64,000 nucleotides of DNA, from assembly GCA_943788345.1 (NCBI GenBank), contig CALSPX010000006.1, forward strand, positions 186,001-250,000, given 5' to 3'. Made by a program: the position numbers and the translations under genes. Source of the stretch: Ascidiaceihabitans sp023955215 (GTDB lineage Bacteria; Pseudomonadota; Alphaproteobacteria; Rhodobacterales; Rhodobacteraceae). The notes beneath the pieces were generated by a model. It saw only the letters and a program-made list of their open reading frames with translations, made no database searches and was not told where the DNA came from. Positions 17,795-26,050 of the stretch are shown here, one piece after another; the first letter of the stretch is position 1, and every line of letters starts with the position of its first letter.

Positions 17795-18346
17795 TTATCC
17801 TGCCCTTAAAAACGCCCTTGGGTTTTCACCAACCCTGCTGACAAAGGGACCACGCCCAAGTCGAACAGCGCGGTGAATGGACGAATGCGGCCAATCCTCT
17901 GGCCGTTTGACCAATCCAGCTTGAACAGGTGCGAAATGTATCATCTGACGATGCGCCTCTAAATCCTCATCGTCTCGCAAATGGTATTCCCAGAAACGTC
18001 GTTGCCAAATCCCTTTGTTGTAGGGTTTGAAATCAGATGGTCCGCCAACCTCAACGGCAGGTAATCCGCGCGAGAACTGTGATTTAAGCATACGCCACCG
18101 CTTGCTAAAATCCGCGTCCCCCTCAGGTAACGTCCAGATCGTATGGATCGCCGCAGGCAACACCACAATCTCGTCGATCTCAAACGGCATTGCGTTAAGC
18201 GTCTTGCGCGTTGCATGACGCAGGCGCTCGATCTCTTGCACCAAAAGGTTGGAATGACGGTCCTGCAGACGCACTGTGAAAAACAGCTTACCGATGGGGC
18301 GGAGGTGTTGGGTTTGATCTAACATCCCAACACATTGCAACAGCAT
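17795..18346 (-). CDS. RAYT (REP-associated tyrosine transposase) family protein with lost catalytic residues
   Basis: A 183-residue protein that aligns by eye with Y1/RAYT transposases such as E. coli TnpA-REP (YafM): FFTVRLQDR near residue 22, VVLP..H.IWTLPEGDADF at 61-80, WQRRFWEYHLRDDEDL at 114-129, and IHFAPVQAGLV...DWPHSS at 136-156. In the family the metal-binding His-hydrophobic-His motif reads H-x-H before IWTLP; here it is Ala66-Ile67-His68. The nucleophilic tyrosine of the DYI-NPVKHG helix aligns with Met135 and the Asn of NP with Ala139. So it keeps the fold but should not cut DNA. The frame is intact, suggesting a retained DNA-binding role or recent decay. It follows the amidotransferase gene by 27 nt. 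Confidence 0.8.
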   Translation of the reverse strand: MLLQCVGMLDQTQHLRPIGKLFFTVRLQDRHSNLLVQEIERLRHATRKTLNAMPFEIDEIVVLPAAIHTIWTLPEGDADFSKRWRMLKSQFSRGLPAVEVGGPSDFKPYNKGIWQRRFWEYHLRDDEDLEAHRQMIHFAPVQAGLVKRPEDWPHSSIHRAVRLGRGPFVSRVGENPRAFLRAG

Positions 18347-18373
18347 GGTTAAGCATCGCTTAAAACGCGTTGA

Positions 18374-19153
18374 TCAACCGGTTTTCTTTAACGCAGGACG
18401 CATCTCGCCCGCGTCCCACGCGTGTACCGCATCGCCAAAGGCTGTGAATAACGCCTCAGACACCGGGTTCTCTGCCGCTTTCCATTCGGGATGCCACTGT
18501 ACAGACATCGTAAATCCGGGTGCGTCTTTAATGTAGATCGCTTCGGGCGTGCCATCAGGGGCAACTCCGTCAATCACAACACGTGCGCCTGCTTCTTTGA
18601 TACCTTGCCCATGCAGCGTGTTGGTCGAAACCTCGTTAGAGCCAAGAACGCGGTGGAACACACCGCCGTCCGTAAACTTCACAGCGTGACGCAACGCGAA
18701 TTTTTCTTCCAACGTTCCGTCAGGTGGCATCCGGTGGTTGCTGCGCCCAGGGAGGTCGCGAATTTCTGGATACAGCGAACCACCCATGGCAACGTTCACC
18801 TCTTGGAACCCGCGGCAGATGCCAAAAATTGGCAAACCCCGTTCGACACAGGCGCGGATCAAAGGAAGCGCGACACCATCACGACCGCGATCAAAATCGC
18901 CATAGGCGGGTGTCGCCTCTTCGCCATATTCATCAGGGTGTACGTTTGGACGTGCGCCAGTAAAGATAAAGCCAGCACAGCGCTCCATAAGGTCTTCGAT
19001 TTGGACATGCTTGGGGGATGTTGGGATCAGCAGTGGCAAAGCATTGCAAACATCACCAACGGCTTCGACGTTGATCGAGCCACTGCCGTAGACTTCATAA
19101 GTATCATTGATCATGTGACTGTTGGTCAGAATACCGATAATTGGCCGTGCCAT
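18374..19153 (-). CDS. class I glutamine amidotransferase-like hydrolase (gamma-Glu-GABA hydrolase family)
   Basis: A 259-residue peptidase C26 protein of the PuuD-like group, which hydrolyse gamma-glutamyl bonds such as gamma-glutamyl-GABA. The nucleophile elbow is GICRGFQEVNVAMGGSLY (Cys), and the His-Glu pair lies in MSVQWHPEW near the C-terminus. The ATG at 19153 (MARPIIGILTN) is chosen because TAGGGAA precedes it and families start here; the frame is open 24 codons further. No puu pathway genes neighbour it, so the substrate is unproven. Confidence 0.87.
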   Translation of the reverse strand: MARPIIGILTNSHMINDTYEVYGSGSINVEAVGDVCNALPLLIPTSPKHVQIEDLMERCAGFIFTGARPNVHPDEYGEEATPAYGDFDRGRDGVALPLIRACVERGLPIFGICRGFQEVNVAMGGSLYPEIRDLPGRSNHRMPPDGTLEEKFALRHAVKFTDGGVFHRVLGSNEVSTNTLHGQGIKEAGARVVIDGVAPDGTPEAIYIKDAPGFTMSVQWHPEWKAAENPVSEALFTAFGDAVHAWDAGEMRPALKKTG

Positions 19154-19199
19154 AACATTCCCTAACAAGTTTTCGCGTTGTAAGAGGATGTAATACGAA

Positions 19200-19223
19200 G
19201 GGCGGACTGTGAACAGCCCGCCC
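19200..19223 (-). terminator. hairpin downstream of the glcB-glcG genes
   Basis: GGGCGG-x-CTGT-ga-ACAG-CCGCCC, nearly perfect 11-bp arms 40 nt beyond the glcG-type stop and ahead of the amidotransferase gene. Only two T residues follow on the minus strand, so it may be a weak terminator. Confidence 0.5.
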
Positions 19224-19265
19224 AATGCGCAGATATCTGTGCGTAAATCCGCAAGTCAGATCGTT

Positions 19266-19688
19266 TTAGATTTCGCCGGTCAATCCAGCAGCTTCGATAC
19301 CAGCCATTGCAGCAATCGCATCGTTGTCTGATGTATCACCAGTCACGCCAACGGCACCGATCACGGCACCCTTTTTGTCGCGCACCAAAACGCCACCCGG
19401 AACAGGGATCATTTGGCCACCAAATGCACCGCCAGCAGCCGCAATGAAATAGGCCTGCGCCTCAGCACGTGCCATTTGCGCAGTACCTGCCATGCCTAGC
19501 ATGATGGAACCGTATGCTTTGCCTTGGGCAATCGCGAAACGACCCGGTGCTGCGCCATCTTCACGTTCAAACGCTTGGACGTGGCCGCCAGCATCCAAAA
19601 CCACAACAGACATTGGTTTTAGGTCTAGCTCACGGCTTTTTTCCATGGCTTTGCGGATGATTGTGCGGGCTTTTCTAAGATTGATCAT
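19266..19688 (-). CDS. GlcG/HbpS-type heme-binding domain protein
   Basis: A 140-residue protein of the GlcG/HbpS (DUF336) family, beginning MINLRKARTIIRKAMEKSRE and carrying the conserved MSVVVLDAGGHVQAFEREDG, IPVPGGVLVRDKKGAVIGAV and GVTGDTSDNDAIAAMAGIEA blocks. GlcG proteins often sit in glycolate operons and some members bind heme; biochemical role is unsettled. The ATG follows AAAGGA. It lies 37 nt after malate synthase G on the same strand, the classical glycolate/glyoxylate context, though glcDEF are not here. Confidence 0.88.
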   Translation of the reverse strand: MINLRKARTIIRKAMEKSRELDLKPMSVVVLDAGGHVQAFEREDGAAPGRFAIAQGKAYGSIMLGMAGTAQMARAEAQAYFIAAAGGAFGGQMIPVPGGVLVRDKKGAVIGAVGVTGDTSDNDAIAAMAGIEAAGLTGEI

Positions 19689-19725
19689 CTTGATTTCCTT
19701 TAAATATTTTTAGTTCGGTTGGGCC

Positions 19726-21855
19726 TTAGCCCGTTACGCTTTTGAATTCGAGGCGACGTTCGTGCAGGACTGGCTCTGTATAGCCTGACGGCTGTACGCG
19801 GCCCTTCAGCACCAGATCACAGGCAGCTTGGAACGCAACGCCGTCAAATGTTGGTGCCATAGGAATATAGCTTGCGTCGCCTGCGTTCTGAGCATCCACA
19901 ACAGCCGCCATCTTGCGAAGGCCTGCCATCACTTGATCCTCAGAGATCACACCGTGGTGCAACCAGTTCGCCATGGCTTGTGCGGAAATGCGGCAGGTGG
20001 CGCGGTCTTCCATGAGGCCCACGTTGTTGATGTCTGGGACTTTGGAGCACCCAACACCCTGATCAACCCAGCGCACAACATAACCAAGGATACCCTGAGC
20101 GTTGTTCTCGATCTCACGTGCAATTTCTTCGCCGCTTAGGTTGCGGCCCGTCATCACTGGAACAGTCAGTAGGTCTTCAAGCGTGCCACGTGCACCGCCT
20201 TCTTTGATCTCGACCTGACGGGCCAAAACATCAACGTGGTGGTAGTGTGTGGCGTGCAAAGTTGCCGCTGTCGGGGATGGAACCCACGCACAGTTTGCGC
20301 CTGACTGTGGGTGACCGACTTTGGCCACCAACATGTCTGCCATCAGATCTGGCATAGCCCACATGCCTTTGCCAATTTGGGCGCGTCCCTGAAGGCCACA
20401 AGCCAAACCGATATCGACATTGCGATCCTCATAGGATGCGATCCATGGCGCGGCTTTCATTTCGCCTTTCGGCACCATTGGACCTGCTTCCATAGATGTG
20501 TGGATTTCATCGCCTGTGCGGTCCAAGAAACCAGTGTTGATAAAGGCAACGCGTGATTTCGCAGCGCGGATACATTCGCCAAGGTTTACAGAGGTACGGC
20601 GTTCTTCGTCCATGATGCCCAGTTTGACGGTGTTCGCAGGCAAGCCCAGAACGCCTTCAACACGGGTGAAAATTTCATCAGCAAAGGCAACTTCTTCAGG
20701 CCCGTGCATCTTTGGCTTAACCACATAGACAGACCCAGTGACCGAGTTGCCGCCTTCACGCTGCAAATCATGCATCGCGATCATGGAGGTCATCATGGCG
20801 TCCATTAGCCCCTCGCCCACTTCCAAACCATCACGGTCTGTGATCGCAGGGTTGGTCATCAGGTGGCCAACATTGCGCACCAACATCAGGGCGCGGCCCT
20901 TTGCGGTGACTGTGCTGCCATCGGGTGCTGTGAACGTGCGGTCGCCCGCCATTTCACGAGTGACGGACTTGCCGCCTTTTTCGAACGTCTCTTTCAGATC
21001 GCCGCGCATCAGGCCAAGCCAGTTGGTGTATGCAACAACTTTGTCTTCAGCATCCACGGCCGCAACACTGTCTTCGCAGTCCATGATCGTGGACAATGCG
21101 GATTCAAGCCAAACGTCCGAGATGTCAGCCTTGTCTGCTTGGCCAATCGGGGTAGAGTCATCAACACGGATTTCGATCAACAGACCGTTTTTGCGCAGAT
21201 AATATGACCCGCCCTCATGACCTGCGAATTGTGCAGGGTCAGCCAAAGCGGTGCCACTTGCGCTCAATGCGCCGTCAACAACAGTCAAACCATCGATGTC
21301 AGCCCATGATCCAGACACCAATGGTGCCGCTTGATCCAAATGCCCACGTGCCCATGCGATCACGCGTGAACCTCGTTCCGCATCATATCCCTTGCCCGTT
21401 GGCAAATCGCCCAGCGCATCTGTGCCGTACAACGCATCATACAAGCTGCCCCAACGTGCGTTCGCAGCGTTAAGTGCAAAGCGTGCGTTCATGATTGGCA
21501 CAACCAACTGCGGCCCTGGCAACATCGCGATCTCTGGGTCAACGTTTGCTGTATCGATTGAGAATGGTGCGCCCTCAGGAACCAGATAGCCGATCTCTTT
21601 CAGGAAATCAGTGTACGCAACGGCATCGTGGTCTTGGCCACGACGGGCAACGTGCCATGCATCAACTTGGGCTTGAATGTCAGAGCGTTTCGCAAGCACG
21701 GCGCGGTTCTTTGGCCCCAGCTCATGCACAATGTCGGAAAAGCCTGTCCAGAAGGCATCAGCCGATACGCCAGTCCCTGGTAGGGCTGCGTCTTCAACAA
21801 ATGTCGCAAGTTCCGCGGCTACGTTTAGTCCAGCTTTGTTCACAAAATCGGTCAT
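19726..21855 (-). CDS. glcB: malate synthase G
   Basis: A 709-residue monomeric malate synthase of the G type, which condenses glyoxylate with acetyl-CoA to malate. The TIM-barrel core has the metal-binding acidic residues and the segment MHGPEEVAFADEIF, with ERRTSVNLGECI and RVAFINTGFLDRTGDEIHT following; the late ANCAWVPSPTAATLHATHYH region is also typical. The start MTDFVNKAG at 21855 is preceded by AAAGGTG at six bases; an upstream ATG adds nine unlikely residues. It heads a leftward pair with the glcG-type gene. An inverted repeat 53 bp upstream may be its operator. Confidence 0.96.
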   Translation of the reverse strand: MTDFVNKAGLNVAAELATFVEDAALPGTGVSADAFWTGFSDIVHELGPKNRAVLAKRSDIQAQVDAWHVARRGQDHDAVAYTDFLKEIGYLVPEGAPFSIDTANVDPEIAMLPGPQLVVPIMNARFALNAANARWGSLYDALYGTDALGDLPTGKGYDAERGSRVIAWARGHLDQAAPLVSGSWADIDGLTVVDGALSASGTALADPAQFAGHEGGSYYLRKNGLLIEIRVDDSTPIGQADKADISDVWLESALSTIMDCEDSVAAVDAEDKVVAYTNWLGLMRGDLKETFEKGGKSVTREMAGDRTFTAPDGSTVTAKGRALMLVRNVGHLMTNPAITDRDGLEVGEGLMDAMMTSMIAMHDLQREGGNSVTGSVYVVKPKMHGPEEVAFADEIFTRVEGVLGLPANTVKLGIMDEERRTSVNLGECIRAAKSRVAFINTGFLDRTGDEIHTSMEAGPMVPKGEMKAAPWIASYEDRNVDIGLACGLQGRAQIGKGMWAMPDLMADMLVAKVGHPQSGANCAWVPSPTAATLHATHYHHVDVLARQVEIKEGGARGTLEDLLTVPVMTGRNLSGEEIAREIENNAQGILGYVVRWVDQGVGCSKVPDINNVGLMEDRATCRISAQAMANWLHHGVISEDQVMAGLRKMAAVVDAQNAGDASYIPMAPTFDGVAFQAACDLVLKGRVQPSGYTEPVLHERRLEFKSVTG

Positions 21856-21907
21856 ATTGGCACCTTTCGCTGTTTGGGGCATATTTATTCAACGATAGGA
21901 GTAGGCA

Positions 21908-21944
21908 AAAAGTTTCCGATAGTAAACACGACTGGTAAACTTTT
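21908..21944. promoter_or_regulatory. inverted repeat upstream of malate synthase gene
   Basis: AAAAGTTT (21908-21915) and AAACTTTT (21937-21944), a perfect 8-bp inverted repeat with a 21-bp spacer. Inside lies GTAAAC at 21922 and again at 21935. It is 53-90 bp upstream of the glcB start, in the 277-bp gap shared with pepN, a likely operator position. Confidence 0.4.
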
Positions 21945-22132
21945 ATGACCAATATTTCCATCAAATCTGCGAAGCACTGTTTATCTGAATTTGATAAAGC
22001 CGCTCAGCAAACCTGCAACCAGCTAAAAACCCCCAATTTTTCCCCGCGCGCATTATTCAGGCACCGCTTGCGGACAGGGCTATAGCTGATAATCTGCGAC
22101 CTAATTCACAAGCATAGACCGGATCAAATCAC

Positions 22133-24676
22133 ATGCGCGATGCAGCACCACAGACGATCTACCTAAAAGATTACACACCTTTCGGTTTTACCGTCGATGC
22201 GGTGCAACTGACATTCGATCTGGCCCCCAATGCCACACGGGTCACCAGCCGCATCCGTTTCAGTCCCGTAAAGAACGCCAAGGACACGACCTTCTTCCTA
22301 CACGGCGAGAACCTAACACTGCACTCCGCCAAGATTGATGGTGAGGCGGTCACACCCACTGTCACATCTGAAGGGTTAACCTGTGAGGTCCCCAACATTC
22401 CCTTCATCTGGGAAAGCGAAGTTCAGATTGATCCTGCAGCCAACACAGCACTTGAAGGGTTATACCAATCCTCAGGCATGTATTGCACACAGTGCGAAGC
22501 CGAGGGCTTTCGCAAGATCACCTACTATCCTGACCGCCCCGATGTGATGTCTACCTTTACGGTGCGCATAAACGGCCCCCACTCTACCCTACTGTCCAAC
22601 GGCAACCCTGTCGCTTCGGGTGATGGTTGGGCCGAATGGCATGACCCGTGGCCAAAGCCTGCGTATCTGTTCGCTTTGGTTGCAGGTGAATTGATCGCCC
22701 ACACAGGCAAGTTCACCACAGCCTCAGGGCGCAAGGTTGACCTAAACCTTTATGTGCGCCCTGGTGATGAGGGCAAATGCGCCTTTGGTATGCAGGCGTT
22801 GAAGGATTCCATGAAATGGGATGAAGACGTCTATGGACGTGAATATGACCTCGACATCTTTAACATCGTTGCTGTGGATGACTTCAATATGGGCGCGATG
22901 GAGAACAAGGGACTGAACATCTTCAACTCCTCTTGTGTTCTTGCCTCCCCTGATACCTCTACAGATGCGAACTTTGAGCGGATCGAGGCAATCATTGCCC
23001 ATGAATACTTCCACAACTGGACAGGCAATCGCATCACTTGCCGTGATTGGTTCCAACTGTGCCTAAAAGAAGGGCTGACAGTATACCGCGACAGCCAGTT
23101 CACCAGCGATATGCGCTCTGCCCCAGTCAAACTGATCGACGACGTAATTGATTTACGTGCAAGCCAATTCACTGAAGACCAAGGGCCCCTTGCCCACCCC
23201 GTGCGCCCAGAGAGCTTTCAAGAAATCAACAATTTCTACACCGCAACAATTTATAAGAAAGGGGCACATGTCATTGGCATGCTGCGCACCCTTGTCGGGG
23301 CCAAAGCCTACTCCAAAGCCGTGGACCTGTATTTTGATCGTCACGATGGCCAAGCCTGCACAATTGAGGACTGGCTTCAGGTGTTTGAAGACAGCACAGG
23401 GCGCGACCTGACACAGTTCAAACGCTGGTATTCCCAAGCGGGCACGCCGCACCTCAAAGTGACCGAAGACTTTGAGGGCGACACCTTTAAGCTAACCTTC
23501 ACCCAAAACACCCCGCCCAGCGCCACAACAACTGATCCACAGCCCCAAGTAATCCCTGTCGCTGTTGGCCTATTGGCCCCTGATGGGTCTGAAACAATGG
23601 GCACACAGGTTTTGGAAGTGACTAAGGCCACACAGACCTTCACCTTTACCGGCCAAAAAGAACGACCCGTCGCATCCGTCTTGCGCGGCTTCTCTGCCCC
23701 TGTGGTGATGGATTATAAAGCCGACAACGCATTCCTGTTGGCACATGACACTGACCCGTTCAATCGCTGGCAGGCCGGTGACACCTTGGCCGAGGCCAGT
23801 TTGATAGCCACCATCACACGCGGCAAGCCAGTTGATCCTGCATACCTTGACGGTTTGTCTAAGATAATTGGGGACGAAAGCCTTGATCCTGCCTATCGCA
23901 CCCTTATGCTTGATTTCCCAAACGGGGCTGAACTGGCAACAAAACTGCACGCGATTGGTGAAATCCCAGATCCAGACGCAATCTGGTCTGCTGTGGATGG
24001 CATGAAACAGGCCCAAGCGGATGCCTTTGCCCCTCAACTACAATCCATCTATGACGCCAACCAAATCAGCGTTGATTACAAACCCGATGCAGAACAATCT
24101 GGTAAACGCTCGCTTGCGAACTTGGTTCTGTCGCTGATCAACCGCTCGGACGGTGGCGCGTTGGCGCAGGCGCAATACGACAATGCAACCAACATGACCC
24201 AGCAGCTTTCAGCGCTTGCCTCTCTCATCCGCGCAGGGATCGGTGATACGGCTTTGGCTCAGTTCGAGGCGCAGTGGAAAGATGACCGTCTGGTCATGGA
24301 CAAATGGTTTGGCCTTCAGGTTGGTTGCTCCAAACCAGACGATGCAGCGGACACCGCCACGGCATTGACCAAACATGCGCTGTTCAATTGGAAGAACCCT
24401 AACCGCTTCCGTGCCACGCTGGGCGCGTTGGCAGGACACCACGCGGGCTTTCACGCTAAAGACGGGTCAGGCTATGCGCTATTGGCTGATTGGTTGATCA
24501 AACTAGACCCTGTGAACCCACAGACCACAGCCCGCATGTGTTCGGCTTTCCAAACATGGCGTCGTTACGATCAAATCCGCCAGTCCTTGATCGGCACTCA
24601 ACTAGACCGGATCGCAAACACACCAAACCTAAGCCGCGATACAGCTGAAATGATCACCCGTATCCGCAGTGCCTAA
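22133..24676 (+). CDS. pepN: aminopeptidase N (M1 family)
   Basis: An 847-residue bacterial PepN, which removes N-terminal residues from peptides in the cytoplasm. The substrate-recognition motif GAMEN is at residues 254-258 and the zinc motif HEYFH at 290-294 followed by the ligand Glu in CLKEGLT. The later four-domain architecture is complete, ending in SRDTAEMITRIRSA. Length is slightly below the E. coli enzyme (870). It is divergent from glcB and overlaps the next gene by 8 nt, so the two are co-translated. Confidence 0.96.
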   Translation: MRDAAPQTIYLKDYTPFGFTVDAVQLTFDLAPNATRVTSRIRFSPVKNAKDTTFFLHGENLTLHSAKIDGEAVTPTVTSEGLTCEVPNIPFIWESEVQIDPAANTALEGLYQSSGMYCTQCEAEGFRKITYYPDRPDVMSTFTVRINGPHSTLLSNGNPVASGDGWAEWHDPWPKPAYLFALVAGELIAHTGKFTTASGRKVDLNLYVRPGDEGKCAFGMQALKDSMKWDEDVYGREYDLDIFNIVAVDDFNMGAMENKGLNIFNSSCVLASPDTSTDANFERIEAIIAHEYFHNWTGNRITCRDWFQLCLKEGLTVYRDSQFTSDMRSAPVKLIDDVIDLRASQFTEDQGPLAHPVRPESFQEINNFYTATIYKKGAHVIGMLRTLVGAKAYSKAVDLYFDRHDGQACTIEDWLQVFEDSTGRDLTQFKRWYSQAGTPHLKVTEDFEGDTFKLTFTQNTPPSATTTDPQPQVIPVAVGLLAPDGSETMGTQVLEVTKATQTFTFTGQKERPVASVLRGFSAPVVMDYKADNAFLLAHDTDPFNRWQAGDTLAEASLIATITRGKPVDPAYLDGLSKIIGDESLDPAYRTLMLDFPNGAELATKLHAIGEIPDPDAIWSAVDGMKQAQADAFAPQLQSIYDANQISVDYKPDAEQSGKRSLANLVLSLINRSDGGALAQAQYDNATNMTQQLSALASLIRAGIGDTALAQFEAQWKDDRLVMDKWFGLQVGCSKPDDAADTATALTKHALFNWKNPNRFRATLGALAGHHAGFHAKDGSGYALLADWLIKLDPVNPQTTARMCSAFQTWRRYDQIRQSLIGTQLDRIANTPNLSRDTAEMITRIRSA

Positions 24677-25118
24677 CGCCCAACTAGACACGCCTGAATT
24701 CACCTACCGCGCGATCGGGCGCAACTGGACCACCCTCATTGTCACTTTGTCAGTGTGGGTGGTTCTGGCCTTTCTATTGCTAAGGGTCGAAATGGCACCT
24801 TGGTTGGCGATGATCGTGTTCCTATTCACCCTACCCGCCGTCTATGACCTTATCAGCGCCCGCGCCTCTGGGATCACGGTCAACGGCGATCAAATCGCAT
24901 GGTATGCGGGGAAACGTGACAACAGCGTAGCCGCATACCTGATCGATCACATTAAGCTGGACACAAGGTTGGACTTGTCCGTGCGCTGCACACTGGTCCT
25001 GTCATCAGGGCAAAAGGTCAAAGTCCCGTTTGAAGCCTGCCCCAACCACCGCGCGCTGGAAACACAGCTCCACGCGCATGGCTATGCCACACGGCGACAA
25101 CACTTCGGGTTCGTCTAA
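24669..25118 (+). CDS. uncharacterised protein with two N-terminal membrane helices
   Basis: A 149-residue protein starting at a GTG inside the end of pepN. Two adjacent membrane helices (about residues 22-58: TLIVTLSVWVVLAFLLL, then MAPWLAMIVFLFTLPAVYD) are followed by a cytoplasmic beta-rich domain (ITVNGDQIAWYAG..LDLSVRCTLVLSSGQKVKVPF), a layout like small membrane proteins with a PH-like domain. I do not know the function. Coupling to pepN suggests a housekeeping association at the membrane. Confidence 0.75.
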   Translation: MPNAQLDTPEFTYRAIGRNWTTLIVTLSVWVVLAFLLLRVEMAPWLAMIVFLFTLPAVYDLISARASGITVNGDQIAWYAGKRDNSVAAYLIDHIKLDTRLDLSVRCTLVLSSGQKVKVPFEACPNHRALETQLHAHGYATRRQHFGFV

Positions 25119-25119
25119 A

Positions 25120-25764
25120 CTAGGGCCGTGTACGGGGGCGCAGGTCATCTAACGGCGCACAGTATTGCTGTTTCTTTAGCCAATTCGCCATATCCGCTCG
25201 TTTTGACGGCGAACGCATAGGGCCCCAATCTGCACTGACACCACGCCAACGCTTGTCCTTTGCATGGACCACACCGTCACGGTTCACAGTAAATGCCATA
25301 ATACGAACCGCACAGCTTAGATTGGCGGCCCCGTTCTTCAGTTCTTCGCCCGTACCTACGTTACACTTATACCCACGCGCTGTCGCGGGCAGGATTTGCA
25401 GCAAACCATACCACTTGCCACCGCCCCCCACTGCTTTGGGTTTGTAGGTGCTTTCAAACTTTGCCAACGCAGACATGAACCCTAACCAAAAAGCACGGCG
25501 ATCTGCATCACTGGCCTCTGGATAATGCGGACACCACGTCTTTATATCACCTGGCACAATATCAACCAACGACTTGCCGTGGGTCTTAAGGGCCGACAGT
25601 GCCGCACGGTTCCACAACAAATGGTCCGGTTGATGGGTCCAACGCGTGTTCGGCATGTTTGCTTCGCGTGTTGGCGCACGAAGGACTTCTGCTTCTTGAG
25701 CAAATGTCGGGGCTGCTGCCAAAACACTGGCTGAAAAGATCAATGATAAAATAACATTACGCAT
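25120..25764 (-). CDS. lytic transglycosylase-like (SLT domain) secreted protein
   Basis: A 214-residue protein with signal peptide MRNVILSLIFSASVLAAAPT ending near TFA-QE. The SLT-type catalytic region begins around residue 95: ALAKFESTYKP holds the likely catalytic glutamate, followed by KWYGLLQILPATARGY and the NLSCAVRIMAF segment. It would cleave peptidoglycan glycan strands in the periplasm. The family GLMQI motif reads GLLQI here. It is convergent with the membrane-protein gene (1 nt between stops). Confidence 0.83.
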   Translation of the reverse strand: MRNVILSLIFSASVLAAAPTFAQEAEVLRAPTREANMPNTRWTHQPDHLLWNRAALSALKTHGKSLVDIVPGDIKTWCPHYPEASDADRRAFWLGFMSALAKFESTYKPKAVGGGGKWYGLLQILPATARGYKCNVGTGEELKNGAANLSCAVRIMAFTVNRDGVVHAKDKRWRGVSADWGPMRSPSKRADMANWLKKQQYCAPLDDLRPRTRP

Positions 25765-26050
25765 AGCGCATAGTATTGAAGGGCTGTGTGAATATTAGCA
25801 AGTATCCGACACCACATCATTCCGCCAACAACAGGCGACCTGTCCCGACTCGGGGTAAAAAAGAGGTAAATTCCGGAAATCCCATCATTCCCGCATTAAG
25901 AAACAATCCTCCAACCAATGCGGGTATTGCGTCAAAAGTATTAACTTTTGTTAACAAATTCGACGTTTTAGCCGCAGGATAGACCTTAAACTTTCCTACC
26001 CACGCCACCTTTTCGCCCCAAACAGATGTCAAACATTGCTGTGTAGATTA

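Noticed and set aside
17795..18346. Complete active insertion sequence
   Set aside because: No terminal repeats, target duplications or REP hairpin array seen nearby, and the catalytic residues are missing.
25941..25955. Possible CtrA site (TTAAC-N5-TTAAC)
   Set aside because: The spacing gives TTAA-N6-TTAA, not the known N7, and the flanking gene is unknown.
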